NCBI GenBank assembly: GCA_029309925.1
Contig: JARKND010000001.1
Span: forward strand, 2,046,001 to 2,110,000
From: Fulvivirgaceae bacterium JP3-4
Lineage (GTDB): Bacteria > Bacteroidota > Bacteroidia > Cytophagales > Cyclobacteriaceae
Reading direction: 5' to 3'
Length of the DNA: 64,000 bases
Shown here: piece by piece, positions 8,990 through 16,948 of the stretch
How positions within the stretch are numbered: position 1 is the first letter of the stretch
Layout: every line of letters begins with the position of its first letter
Made by a program: the position numbers and the translations under genes
Notes under the pieces: generated by a model
Told to the model about the DNA's origin: nothing
The model's database searches: none
What the model saw: only the letters and a program-made list of their open reading frames with translations

Positions 8990-9607
8990 ATGTTTCAACA
9001 ACTCAAGAATATCGATTCAGCTTTTAAGCACGTCAGAACATTTTCGTTTCTAATTATCATCGGTTCGGTCGTGCTGTGCTGTTATACAATCTATAAAAGC
9101 TATCAGATCGTTCAGGACACACAGGCAAGAATCTACATCCTCGCTAATGGGAAAGCAATAGAAGCGTTTTCCGCAGAACGGAAAGACAACATTCCTGTTG
9201 AAGCTCGTGATCATGTACGCATGTTCCACTATTACTTCTTTACGCTCCACCCTGATGATAAGGTTATCCAAAACCACATCAAGCAAGCTTTGTATCTGGC
9301 TGATGCGTCCGCCCAAACGCAGTACGACAATCTGAGAGAGAACAGTTACTATGCTAACATCATTTCTGGAAATGTCAGTCAGGAGATCCAGATCGATAGC
9401 ATTAAGGTTGACGTGGATCAGTATCCATTTTATTTCAAATGCACAGCTAAGCAAAAGATCATTCGTGCGACTTCTATTGTAACACGAAGCCTGGTAACGG
9501 AAGGTTTTCTCAGGAATGTTCTCAGATCAGATAATAATCCCCACGGATTTCTGATTGAACGGTGGAGCACTTTGGAGAACAGAGATCTAAAAAGCGAGAA
9601 TCGTTAA
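8990..9607 (+). CDS. traK: Conjugative transposon protein TraK (VirB8-like)
   Basis: A 205-residue protein with a short cytoplasmic segment (LKNIDSAFKHVRTFS), one membrane helix (about 20-40) and a periplasmic domain. RDHVRMFHYYFFTLHPDD and the basic C-terminal region with IERW are typical of the TraK family. It is the VirB8-like bitopic assembly factor that links the inner-membrane platform to the outer core (TraM, TraN). Confidence 0.9.
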   Translation: MFQQLKNIDSAFKHVRTFSFLIIIGSVVLCCYTIYKSYQIVQDTQARIYILANGKAIEAFSAERKDNIPVEARDHVRMFHYYFFTLHPDDKVIQNHIKQALYLADASAQTQYDNLRENSYYANIISGNVSQEIQIDSIKVDVDQYPFYFKCTAKQKIIRATSIVTRSLVTEGFLRNVLRSDNNPHGFLIERWSTLENRDLKSENR

Positions 9608-9617
9608 CTGCCAGGTT

Positions 9618-10103
9618 ATGAAACCAAGTATTCTTCACAGGACAAATACCAAAGTGCGAAGCTCCGTCAATCGCTTTAGTTCCATCTTCAATAGCATGAC
9701 AAAGGCAAGAAAGCAGCTGAGCATTTTGGTATTCGGAATTTGTGTAACGGGGATCAGCGCAACGCTGGTCATTCAAGCCTTGAGAAATCAGGAGAACGCA
9801 ATTGAGTTTAAACCAGAGAGGATAACAGTGCCATATGACATATTTATGGATCGTGAAGCAAGCATATCGGAAGACCAACTAATTCCGGTTGGGAAAATGA
9901 AAGGTGAGATCGATGGGGAGTTCGAGTCGTTCTACGTTGCTGTTGATGGCAGAGGTTCCATATACATTAACCGGGATATCGAATACTCGGAACATGCATA
10001 TGATAAAACCGATGACTGGAAACAGATATCAAGAGAGAAGTTGGCGGAGTATGAAAGAGATCTTCATTTCATCCCGTCACAGTCGAGGGGAATTAAAAGG
10101 TAA
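9618..10103 (+). CDS. Conjugation-operon membrane protein at the TraL position
   Basis: 161 residues: a basic N-terminal tail (SILHRTNTKVRSSVNRFSS), one membrane helix near residues 36-56 and a soluble C-terminal part of about 100 residues. It lies between traK and traM where TraL is found in related operons, but it is longer than typical TraL and the sequence does not let me confirm the family. Spacing of 10 and 13 bases to its neighbours places it in the operon. Confidence 0.65.
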   Translation: MKPSILHRTNTKVRSSVNRFSSIFNSMTKARKQLSILVFGICVTGISATLVIQALRNQENAIEFKPERITVPYDIFMDREASISEDQLIPVGKMKGEIDGEFESFYVAVDGRGSIYINRDIEYSEHAYDKTDDWKQISREKLAEYERDLHFIPSQSRGIKR

Positions 10104-10116
10104 AACGTAAAATCAA

Positions 10117-11397
10117 ATGAAAGCGCATTCACAGAAATTTATTCAGAAACGGAAATTCTACATGGCTCTGCCTGTATTGATAATTCCATTCATGACAATG
10201 TTCTTTTGGGCATTGGGAGGCGGTAAGGGCGTTGCTGTCGCTAAAACTGCAGAGAGTATCGGGCTTAATATGAAATTGCCTGACGCGAAATTTAAAGATG
10301 AGCTGAATGCCTGGGATAAGTTGAGCTTATATCAAAAGGCAAGGCGTGATTCCATGAAAATAAGCCAGGCAAAGAAAAGCGATCCCTATTTCCGGCTGAC
10401 AACTTTAAAAGTCAATCAGGATACTTCAAAGCGCAATGGGAAGACAGGTGGTTCCGTCAATACATCGCTGGGAGAAAAGAAACAACCACTGGATGAGACG
10501 GAGGCAAAGATTTATCAGAAGCTGAATGAGCTCCAAAAGGAGATTGACAAACCGACTGCCAAATCAATGAAAGGCAAGAAGCCACAGACTTCAGTCGAGA
10601 TTAGCCGTGCTGGCTTTCAAAATGATGTTGACCGTCTTGAAAGTATGATGGTGATGATGCAAAGCGATCCCGAGCAGGATAAGGAGATGGAGGAGATCAA
10701 TGGTGTTTTGAACAAGATCCTGGATATCCAACATCCCGAAAGAGTGAAGCAAAGACTTGGGGAAATGGAAAACGACAATGACAATTCACTCTCCGCGAGA
10801 CCCGATTCAAATAGGGATGAGATCAGTTTGCTTGGGAGCTACGCATCATCGAATTCTTTGCCTGGAATGGAGGAGAATAGGTTTTACGGGCTGGAGGAGT
10901 CAGTCAGTCCGGCAATCGAAACTAATGCAATCAAGGCTGAGATATATGGCAATCAGAATCTTGTTTCCGGCAGCGTCATCAAAATGGAATTGCTTCAGGA
11001 CATTAACATCAACGGCACTCGTATTCCGAAGAATCAATTCATTCATGGCGTCTGCGCTTTAGATGGCGAAAGGTTGACGATCAAGGTGAATTCCATTCAA
11101 TATGGCAACTCCATTTTCCCGGTGTCAATGACAGTCTATGATATCGATGGGTTGGAAGGCATTCATGTTCCCGGAGCCATTGCACGAGATGCAGCCAAGA
11201 ACTCTTCGAATCAGGCTATTCAGGATATCCAGCTTAATTCCCTTGACCCGTCTATTGAAGTGCAGGCTGCGAGCGCGGGCATCGAGGCAGCGAAGGGAAT
11301 GTTGTCTAAGAAAACGCGATTGATCCAGGTGACTGTAAAGGCTGGATACAAAGTCTTTCTTAAAAACAAAAACAATCAGAACTCGGATTCAAAATAA
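10117..11397 (+). CDS. traM: Conjugative transposon protein TraM (VirB10-like)
   Basis: A 426-residue protein: a basic cytoplasmic N-terminus (SQKFIQKRKFYMALPVLIIP), one membrane helix, a long charged linker with low complexity, and a C-terminal domain with IKAEIYGNQNLVSGSVIKMEL...ININGTRIPKNQFIHGVC. This layout and motif set identify TraM, the VirB10-like energy-sensing bridge of the T4SS. Complete and in operon register. Confidence 0.9.
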   Translation: MKAHSQKFIQKRKFYMALPVLIIPFMTMFFWALGGGKGVAVAKTAESIGLNMKLPDAKFKDELNAWDKLSLYQKARRDSMKISQAKKSDPYFRLTTLKVNQDTSKRNGKTGGSVNTSLGEKKQPLDETEAKIYQKLNELQKEIDKPTAKSMKGKKPQTSVEISRAGFQNDVDRLESMMVMMQSDPEQDKEMEEINGVLNKILDIQHPERVKQRLGEMENDNDNSLSARPDSNRDEISLLGSYASSNSLPGMEENRFYGLEESVSPAIETNAIKAEIYGNQNLVSGSVIKMELLQDININGTRIPKNQFIHGVCALDGERLTIKVNSIQYGNSIFPVSMTVYDIDGLEGIHVPGAIARDAAKNSSNQAIQDIQLNSLDPSIEVQAASAGIEAAKGMLSKKTRLIQVTVKAGYKVFLKNKNNQNSDSK

Positions 11398-11405
11398 TTA
11401 ATGCC

Positions 11406-12236
11406 ATGTGGAGAATAATTTTAATACTAATCATCCTTACAAGCACGCATGGAATTGCGCAGCAGGTTGAGAACAAGAGTCTGACAATTGCATACAACAA
11501 AACTACAAGTGTCATTTTCCCATTTTCAATAACCTCCGTAGATCGTGGGAGCAAAGATGTGTTGGCTCAGAAGGCGAGGGGAGTTGAAAATGTGCTACAA
11601 GTCAAGGCAGCCCGCAAGGATTTCGCAGAGACCAACTTGACAGTCATTACCGCAGATGGTGTGTTGCATCAATTCGCTGTAAGCTATTCCGAAGCACCGA
11701 CAAACCAGACCATGACAATCGTTTCAAATTCTTCTGATGAAAGGTTGATATTGGTCAAGGATGTCATTAATGAAAGGGATATACAATCTGACGCGCGGGT
11801 GGTTCTCAATCAAAAGGTTAGGGGTAAGGTTGAACAGGACAATCGGCATCAACTTGTTTTGTCGTTGCAGGACATTTTTATCCACGACAACATCCTGTAC
11901 TACCGGATCTTCATCCGAAACAAGAGCGCTGTGAACTTTGATGTTAAGTCGCTCAAATTTATCATCCGCGACCGGAAGAAAGTGAAGCGCACCTCTAGTC
12001 AGGAAATAGAAGTGGTTCCGCTTTATGGTGGGAATCGTTTCGAGAGCATCAATGGATATGCAAGTCGAACTATGGTCTATGCCGCTAAGAAATTTACAAT
12101 ACCTGACGGCAAGGCACTGCACATTAATCTCTTTGAAGAGAATGGAGGAAGGAATCTTAGTCTTCGGATAGATAACAAGGATATCCTGAAAGCAAAACAA
12201 CTTACGGTAACGAAACATCTATTAACAATTAAATAA
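11406..12236 (+). CDS. traN: Conjugative transposon protein TraN (DUF4138, VirB9-like)
   Basis: A 276-residue exported protein with a signal peptide ending near GIAQQ, then LTIAYNKTTSVIFPFSITSVDRGS and a C-terminal beta-rich part with ILYYRIFIRNKSAVNFDVKSLKF. These are conserved TraN/DUF4138 segments, the outer-membrane-associated VirB9-like core component. It begins nine bases after traM and is followed by one more gene before the operon terminator. Confidence 0.9.
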   Translation: MWRIILILIILTSTHGIAQQVENKSLTIAYNKTTSVIFPFSITSVDRGSKDVLAQKARGVENVLQVKAARKDFAETNLTVITADGVLHQFAVSYSEAPTNQTMTIVSNSSDERLILVKDVINERDIQSDARVVLNQKVRGKVEQDNRHQLVLSLQDIFIHDNILYYRIFIRNKSAVNFDVKSLKFIIRDRKKVKRTSSQEIEVVPLYGGNRFESINGYASRTMVYAAKKFTIPDGKALHINLFEENGGRNLSLRIDNKDILKAKQLTVTKHLLTIK

Positions 12237-12247
12237 ACGATACGATT

Positions 12248-13048
12248 ATGAACGCGAAGAATTTGGAGTTTTTGAAAGAGGGGATAAAATACCTCGGGTT
12301 CGGAGAAGGTTTGAACAACAAGCTTACGGAAGAGTTGAAGTCAGGCAAAAATGAATTTCAACTTCGCACGGAGAACGAATACAACAAGGACAAAGTCTCC
12401 TATACACTTGACTTTCGCAAGTCGGATAAGTCCGACATGTTCTTCTTCAACAAATACACTGCAAGCCTTCAGGGACAGAAGGAAGGACAGGACAAATCCC
12501 AGACATTCTTTATTAAGAAGAACAGCGGTGTTACAGCGAAGGAAGCATACAATCTTTTGAACGGCCGCGCAGTGAATAAGGATTTAACAAACCAGGAAGG
12601 AGAGAAGTACAACGCGTGGCTTCAGATAGATTGGAATCAAAAGGATAACAACGGCAATCACAAGTTCAAGATGATTCACGAAGCCTATGGTTTCCATCTT
12701 GAGAAGGCGCTTGAAAAGTACCCGATCAAGGAGCTGAATGATCAGACAACAAAGGACCGTTTGATGCAGTCCCTTGAGCGCGGGAATGTTCATCAAGTAA
12801 CATTCTCGAAAGGTGATAAGGAAGAAAAGATGTTCATCGAGGCTAACCCTCAGTTTAAGGCAGTCAATCTGTATGATTCGAACATGAAAAAGGTGTACCA
12901 GGAGAATGACCGCAAAGAGCCAAGGGTCGATAATGGAAAGGAGGTATCAACGCCAAAGGAGTCGCAGAAGCAGAGCGCTCCAGTTGAGGAGCCTGATGAA
13001 GCTTTGACGGGAGAGAAGAAACAGCCAAGGCGGAAGATGAAGGTTTAA
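12248..13048 (+). CDS. DUF3945-like mobile-element protein
   Basis: A 266-residue soluble, charged protein without signal peptide. The segment VTFSKGDKEEKMFIEANPQFKAVNLYDSNMKKVY matches the repeat seen in DUF3945-type proteins of Bacteroidota mobile elements, and the tail is Lys/Glu/Pro-rich and disordered. Its function is unknown. A cytoplasmic role in DNA processing or element maintenance is possible. It is the last gene before the terminator at 13070. Confidence 0.7.
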   Translation: MNAKNLEFLKEGIKYLGFGEGLNNKLTEELKSGKNEFQLRTENEYNKDKVSYTLDFRKSDKSDMFFFNKYTASLQGQKEGQDKSQTFFIKKNSGVTAKEAYNLLNGRAVNKDLTNQEGEKYNAWLQIDWNQKDNNGNHKFKMIHEAYGFHLEKALEKYPIKELNDQTTKDRLMQSLERGNVHQVTFSKGDKEEKMFIEANPQFKAVNLYDSNMKKVYQENDRKEPRVDNGKEVSTPKESQKQSAPVEEPDEALTGEKKQPRRKMKV

Positions 13049-13069
13049 TTATCAATTTGGGTATGCGAG

Positions 13070-13106
13070 ATAGCCTGACATAAACATGCCAGGCTATTTT
13101 GTTTTG
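13070..13106 (+). terminator. Intrinsic terminator of the tra operon
   Basis: ATAGCCTG and CAGGCTAT form an 8-bp perfect stem with a 12-nt loop, followed by a T-rich tract (TTTTGTTTT) on the plus strand. It lies 21 bases after the last tra-operon gene and just before the converging TIR cassette. Confidence 0.8.
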
Positions 13107-13117
13107 AAAGTTTCGAT

Positions 13118-13447
13118 CTATGAATTATTGAAGTCTTGGACTTCTTTTCTTGCGTTCGAATCAATGTATCTTCCTGTGAGTCCTCCTAATAGTAGCCCGA
13201 TACCTATGCCTAATGGACCAGCTAATATGCCAACCGTTCCCCCTCCTAAAGTCGTTGCTAAAACTGCTTGGATGGTTGATTTTTCAGCTACGACAGAATT
13301 CGGGGTAACTTGACAAGGTGTGTTGCAATTCGTGCATTGTAAATGAAAACTTTCGCCCCAGTGAATAGATAGCTCTAGCCGAGTCTTTGCGTTACTATCT
13401 AAGTATACTCTCTTTTGGCAAACCGGACAAGTGAAAAACAATTTCAT
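13118..13447 (-). CDS. Small zinc-ribbon and membrane-segment protein
   Basis: 109 residues. The N-terminal half has CPVC and CTNC pairs (about residues 8-11 and 37-40), a zinc ribbon. The C-terminal half has a Gly-rich hydrophobic stretch (about 65-95, TLGGGTVGILAGPLGIGIGL) able to insert in a membrane. It is the last gene of the six-gene TIR/SLOG cassette, and its ATG overlaps the stop of the previous gene (ATGA). A membrane effector role is possible, by analogy with defence systems ending in a membrane protein. That is inference only. Confidence 0.65.
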   Translation of the reverse strand: MKLFFTCPVCQKRVYLDSNAKTRLELSIHWGESFHLQCTNCNTPCQVTPNSVVAEKSTIQAVLATTLGGGTVGILAGPLGIGIGLLLGGLTGRYIDSNARKEVQDFNNS

Positions 13448-13749
13448 TCTTTAATTAATGCCGTTAAAGTTTTAAAAAACTCAGTGATGTTTTCATGATT
13501 TTTCCCCCAGTCGAACGCCTGTACTGCAATGGATGATTGAGAATGAATTGCGACCTTTGTTTTGTTTTTTTCTTGACTTTCGATACTAATTTTGAAGTCT
13601 TCACCAAACGACCAAAGTGATAATCCCACTTTAAAAAGGATTATCCCAGATGATATATCCTCTTTATAAATTCTAAATTCTAATTGTCTGGCAGCCTGGT
13701 GAGACTTGATGTAGACGGTATTATAAGGTGCATTGAACAATTTCTCCAT
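13444..13749 (-). CDS. Small DWGKN-motif protein
   Basis: 101 residues, predicted alpha/beta and soluble. The pattern LWSFGEDFKISIES...FDWGKNHENITEFFKTL resembles a widespread small bacterial family of unknown function with a conserved DWGKN segment near the C-terminus. It starts at the base next to the stop of the DUF1863-like gene and overlaps the next gene by four bases, so it is translated as part of the TIR/SLOG operon. Role unknown. Confidence 0.6.
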   Translation of the reverse strand: MEKLFNAPYNTVYIKSHQAARQLEFRIYKEDISSGIILFKVGLSLWSFGEDFKISIESQEKNKTKVAIHSQSSIAVQAFDWGKNHENITEFFKTLTALIKE

Positions 13750-14268
13750 CTACTTTTTATAGTTGGTTCTAATTTGAATAGCCTTTTCAACCCAGCTTTC
13801 AAGATTCTCTTTAACCGTTTTGTATGGGTCGTTTGCATCGGGGTTGTAGCAATGCACGATATCAGACATGTCTCTCCCGTCAAGAGTAAATGTGGAAAAA
13901 GGGTTAGTGCCTTGCGAACATTTTCCCGAAGAGTTAGGATTATCCTTCACAGTCTTAGCGCATTTAAAGTTGTGAACGTAAATACCTAGAAGCCCTTTAC
14001 CTTCGCTCCATGCTTTCTTTATTTCGTAACGGACCCAAGGGCGTTCATGTGTTTTTTCGCCAACAAGAACTACCACACAACTTCGATATTTCATGTTGTC
14101 ATCAATCCATTTTTCAATTGCCTTGTCACCACCCCGTTTAACAGTTTCCCACTCGTTAGGGGCCACGGGCTTATTTTCTTCTAATGCCCCAATGTTCCTA
14201 ATTGTTTGAACCCGGAACACATCATTGTCGTAGTGGAAGCTGTAAAAAATTTGTCGTTTCGTAGCCAT
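13750..14268 (-). CDS. ThsB-like TIR protein (DUF1863 / MTH538 type)
   Basis: 172 residues: RQIFYSFHYDNDVFRVQTIRN at the N-terminus, CVVVLVGEKTHERPWVRYEIKKAW in the middle and LLGIYVHN after it. This is the TIR-like DUF1863 fold found in ThsB of Thoeris defence, where such proteins sense phage and make an NAD-derived signal. The Glu in RYEIKKAW is in the position of the catalytic residue. It is fourth in a six-gene operon with two other TIR proteins and a SLOG-like protein. No classic SIR2-SLOG ThsA is present. Confidence 0.82.
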   Translation of the reverse strand: MATKRQIFYSFHYDNDVFRVQTIRNIGALEENKPVAPNEWETVKRGGDKAIEKWIDDNMKYRSCVVVLVGEKTHERPWVRYEIKKAWSEGKGLLGIYVHNFKCAKTVKDNPNSSGKCSQGTNPFSTFTLDGRDMSDIVHCYNPDANDPYKTVKENLESWVEKAIQIRTNYKK

Positions 14269-14280
14269 GGGATTTTTGGT

Positions 14281-14871
14281 TTATAAAAATGTGGATAAAA
14301 GATCGCGGAACATCGCCATGTAGGCATAGTCATTCAACAACCGCTTATCGTATTCACCTGAATTGCGATCATATAAAATCCTGGCAGCCGCGCCCGTGCT
14401 TGCAATTGGTAATGCCAAGGCTTTTGGATTTGTTTTCCTAAAAAGTTCAAACTCCTCCTCAATTCCCTCCATTCCTCCAATAAAAATGCCTGCGACAAAT
14501 TCATTATCCTCCATCAAAGCCTTGCGCATTATCGCAAGACTATCCTTTAAATTGTCCGCGCGAGGTGATAGGATGATGTTTTCGAATGCAAAGTTGTCTG
14601 AAGGGAATTTGTCTTCAAAGTATAGCGATTGATATAGGCTGACATGCGCCTTTAGATCGACCTTCATTCGATCACAAACAAATCTAATCAGGGGCGTAAT
14701 AGAGGGATGTCCCCCCCAAATTAAATGACAAGTGGGTACGACAACCGTGGCAAGTGCTCTAACGGCATCGCGTATTGCTACAATGTCTGCAGTTTCGTAG
14801 TATTTCCTATCCCGTTCTACGTATGGAATACTTGCAGATAGAAAAATATTATTTAGACTTTTCTTAGCCAT
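14281..14871 (-). CDS. Stand-alone SLOG-like protein (TPALS type?)
   Basis: 196 residues with LSASIPYVERDRKYYETAD at the start, a conserved LIWGGHPSITPLI segment (about 57-69), a middle part ending ILSPRAD, and FIGGMEGIEEEFELF (about 128-142), which recalls the PGGxGTxxE signature of SMF/DprA-LOG (SLOG) domains that bind nucleotide-derived ligands. SLOG proteins associated with TIR genes (TPALS, STALD) are known from comparative genomics. Here it may read a signal made by the neighbouring TIR proteins. Its start overlaps the preceding gene by 19 bases. The subfamily is uncertain. Confidence 0.7.
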   Translation of the reverse strand: MAKKSLNNIFLSASIPYVERDRKYYETADIVAIRDAVRALATVVVPTCHLIWGGHPSITPLIRFVCDRMKVDLKAHVSLYQSLYFEDKFPSDNFAFENIILSPRADNLKDSLAIMRKALMEDNEFVAGIFIGGMEGIEEEFELFRKTNPKALALPIASTGAAARILYDRNSGEYDKRLLNDYAYMAMFRDLLSTFL

Positions 14872-16022
14872 GTTTCAGCATCAACAATCTTTACTGTTTT
14901 GATTGGAAGATAATTATCCAGCCATGACAAATGATTTAGCCATCGCTCCCTAATGTTACGATGATCGTATAATAGAAACGCTTCAGTAACTTTCTTTGAT
15001 TTAATCCTCGCAACCAGCTCTTCGGATTGGTTATAGGTGAAAGCTTGAGGCACTCCAACGGTTGGGATTACTATTTTTTCTTTGCCGTCATGCGAAATTA
15101 CAGAAATGAACTTTTCAGCTTGTAAATCAGCTTTGATTCCAACCTTTGCTGAAGAAGCAATAAATTCAGTTATGATGTTGTCTTGCCTGGAGGCAAGACT
15201 CCTGGCCCTTAGTGACTCGACTTGGTTTACAATGGCTTTTATTGCCTGGTCGGTAAGATATGACTTCGCTTCAGAAAATATTTTGTTACCAAAGTCTGTT
15301 TCTTTTAAGTAGAGCGGTATGCTTAATTCGGCATCTCGTTCAAGTGTATGGGATGGCCAAATTAATTGCAGTATTCCGATTGACATAGAGTTCGCTTTCG
15401 CCAGTTCTTGAGTTGTCCAGTTGCTTTTCAGAAAACCAGGGGTATTGAGGAGTACGACTACGTCTGTATCTGCCATTCGGTGCCACAGCTCATCTTGAAA
15501 CGGCTCGCCAGGCCTAATACTATGTGTGTCCAGGAAAACATCGAACCCGTTTTTCTCAAGCGATTCAAAAAGCTGTATTGCAACAGTGCTTGCTTCATCT
15601 CTTTTATAGCTTATAAATAAACGCCTAGATAGTCGCAGCAGGCCCAAACCTTCTAATACAGAAGCAGTGATCTTTTCGACCTCTTCAATTGCCTGCAATT
15701 CTGTCCCATTTATATTTTCTAATTGCTTAGGTATTTGATCGCGAAATAACGCCAAATTAGTCGCGATTGGTAAAATCAGTGTTGCATCTCTTAGTAGCCT
15801 TGTAAGTAAGTCAAGATCTTCAAAAACACTTTTTTCGCTTCCAAAATATAAACAGAAAGCTGGTGCATTGGCTTTGTATTCCTTATCAAAGTTACTTCGG
15901 TTAATTACTTGGACTACGTCCGCGTTCAATCCTAGTTCTGTTACGCGCTTGTTAACTGAATGGATAACATCTTCCTTAAGTGGATGATCTGAGCCTATAG
16001 TGATAATCTGATATTTTGTCAT
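14853..16022 (-). CDS. TIR-domain protein with N- and C-terminal extensions
   Basis: 389 residues. An N-terminal alpha/beta domain (1-125, QIITIGSDHPLKEDVIH...) has no family I recognise. A TIR domain follows (about 133-245) with RRLFISYKRDE, GFDVFLDTHSIRPGEPFQDEL and a candidate catalytic Glu in NWTTQELAKA. The C-terminal domain (about 285-389) contains VTEAFLLYDHRNIRERWL. Expected activity is NAD+ hydrolysis or production of a signalling nucleotide. It is second in the cassette and overlaps the SLOG-like gene. Confidence 0.82.
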   Translation of the reverse strand: MTKYQIITIGSDHPLKEDVIHSVNKRVTELGLNADVVQVINRSNFDKEYKANAPAFCLYFGSEKSVFEDLDLLTRLLRDATLILPIATNLALFRDQIPKQLENINGTELQAIEEVEKITASVLEGLGLLRLSRRLFISYKRDEASTVAIQLFESLEKNGFDVFLDTHSIRPGEPFQDELWHRMADTDVVVLLNTPGFLKSNWTTQELAKANSMSIGILQLIWPSHTLERDAELSIPLYLKETDFGNKIFSEAKSYLTDQAIKAIVNQVESLRARSLASRQDNIITEFIASSAKVGIKADLQAEKFISVISHDGKEKIVIPTVGVPQAFTYNQSEELVARIKSKKVTEAFLLYDHRNIRERWLNHLSWLDNYLPIKTVKIVDAETWLRKV

Positions 16023-16025
16023 TGA

Positions 16026-16628
16026 TCAATCGTTAAGCCATTGCTTTAAAGGCGTTATGTACGTTATCCCTTCTGAATTCTTTGGTTCGCAAACATAATA
16101 TCCCTTAGGAATCAATCCGCCATTATTGCGATAATGTGTTGTTCCATCTCGATAATCGATTCTAGGATAAATCTCGAGATACTCGTTTCCTTTGTATTGC
16201 GAGTCGTATTCACCAACTTCTTTGATAGGCAACAAGGCAATATGCTTGATGTACTTATGTGTATCGCCAATCCCAAGTTCCCAGTTACACCAATGTGATG
16301 CAATCGCTTTTTCAGTGGCCAGTAAGATGAATTTGTTGCAATATTTAATGATTTCTTTAATTCGTCTGGCCGTATCTCCGCAGGTCTGGTCAGGCATTGT
16401 ATTGTCCAGGCTATCAATGTAGATTTTCGCACCGAGAGTTTCCAAAACCTCCATGAATCCGGTTAGCTCATTTAAATCCTCAAGGTCATCATGTTTGTGA
16501 GAAAGGAATACGGTAGGCTTCGCTGAAAAGGCAGTGCTAGAATCGAATTTTCTAGACTGGGCAAGAGACTCATTAACAAATCCCTTTTGTATCCTATCAC
16601 TTCGGAAATGACCACGCTGAAAAATCAT
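16026..16628 (-). CDS. TIR-domain protein, first gene of the cassette
   Basis: 200 residues. PTVFLSHKHDDLEDLNEL begins the TIR fold near residue 38, with GAKIYIDSLDNTMPD after it and SHWCNWELGIGD carrying the likely catalytic Glu near residue 117. The C-terminal segment has a conserved-looking NGGLIPKGYYVCEP. It is separated by three bases from the next TIR gene. It opens the reverse-strand operon, 23 bases downstream of a long hairpin. Confidence 0.8.
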   Translation of the reverse strand: MIFQRGHFRSDRIQKGFVNESLAQSRKFDSSTAFSAKPTVFLSHKHDDLEDLNELTGFMEVLETLGAKIYIDSLDNTMPDQTCGDTARRIKEIIKYCNKFILLATEKAIASHWCNWELGIGDTHKYIKHIALLPIKEVGEYDSQYKGNEYLEIYPRIDYRDGTTHYRNNGGLIPKGYYVCEPKNSEGITYITPLKQWLND

Positions 16629-16651
16629 GCTGAAAGGTTATTAAAGCCAAC

Positions 16652-16696
16652 AGCCCATCCACTAGCTCTTGCCTACGAGAACTAGATAGATGGGCT
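16652..16696. promoter_or_regulatory. Long hairpin just upstream of the TIR/SLOG operon
   Basis: AGCCCATC (16652-16659) pairs with GATGGGCT (16689-16696). Inside it CTAGCTCTTG pairs with CGAGAACTAG, nine of ten positions allowing one G-U, around a CCTA loop. There is no following T-tract on either strand. It lies in the expected 5' leader or promoter region of the operon and could act as a leader structure, attenuator or protein binding site. Function inferred from position. Confidence 0.5.
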
Positions 16697-16770
16697 CAGA
16701 ATAAATTTAGAAATTTCTAAGAACTTGTCAATGTAGTTTGCGGAAAACTTGCCTTTATCCGCCCAAAGTT

Positions 16771-16907
16771 CGGGCTTTTTCCGGACTTGATACCAAAAGC
16801 TTCCGGCATAAACGGCACCTGCCTACGGCCTTCCTTCCATTTATTCCTTTTCCTTTTGGTGCAAGCTTGTATCAGTTGAGTTGTTTTTGTTTTCCGGCAA
16901 AAGCCCG
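16771..16907 (+). repeat. Structured element copy 1, upstream of ardC
   Basis: The core at 16794-16858 is 62/65 identical, without gaps, to 22647-22711 upstream of radC. Around it are nested arms: CGGGCTTTTTCCGG with CCGGCAAAAGCCCG (13/14), TGATAC (16788) with GTATCA (16869), and ACCAAAAG with CTTTTGGT. The middle and outer arms differ in sequence from those of copy 2 yet keep complementarity, as expected for a conserved fold. It could be a structured leader RNA or a single-strand promoter (Frpo-like) used when the element enters as ssDNA. Confidence 0.7.
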
Positions 16908-16948
16908 GAGACATGGCCATCTAAAATCAAAGTTTCACTTAAACAAAG

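Larger units (their letters stand above)
16629..16948. other. Divergent intergenic region between TIR operon and ardC
   Basis: This 320-base stretch has no convincing gene. It holds the TIR-operon hairpin and the nested structured element before ardC. A short reverse-strand open frame across it is explained by the structured element and is not taken as a gene. Confidence 0.6.

Noticed and set aside
16717-16920. Reverse-strand frame of 67 residues across the region before ardC
   Set aside because: Its sequence is produced by the structured element. In copy 2 the corresponding strand does not keep a matching frame in its flanks, so protein coding is not what is conserved.
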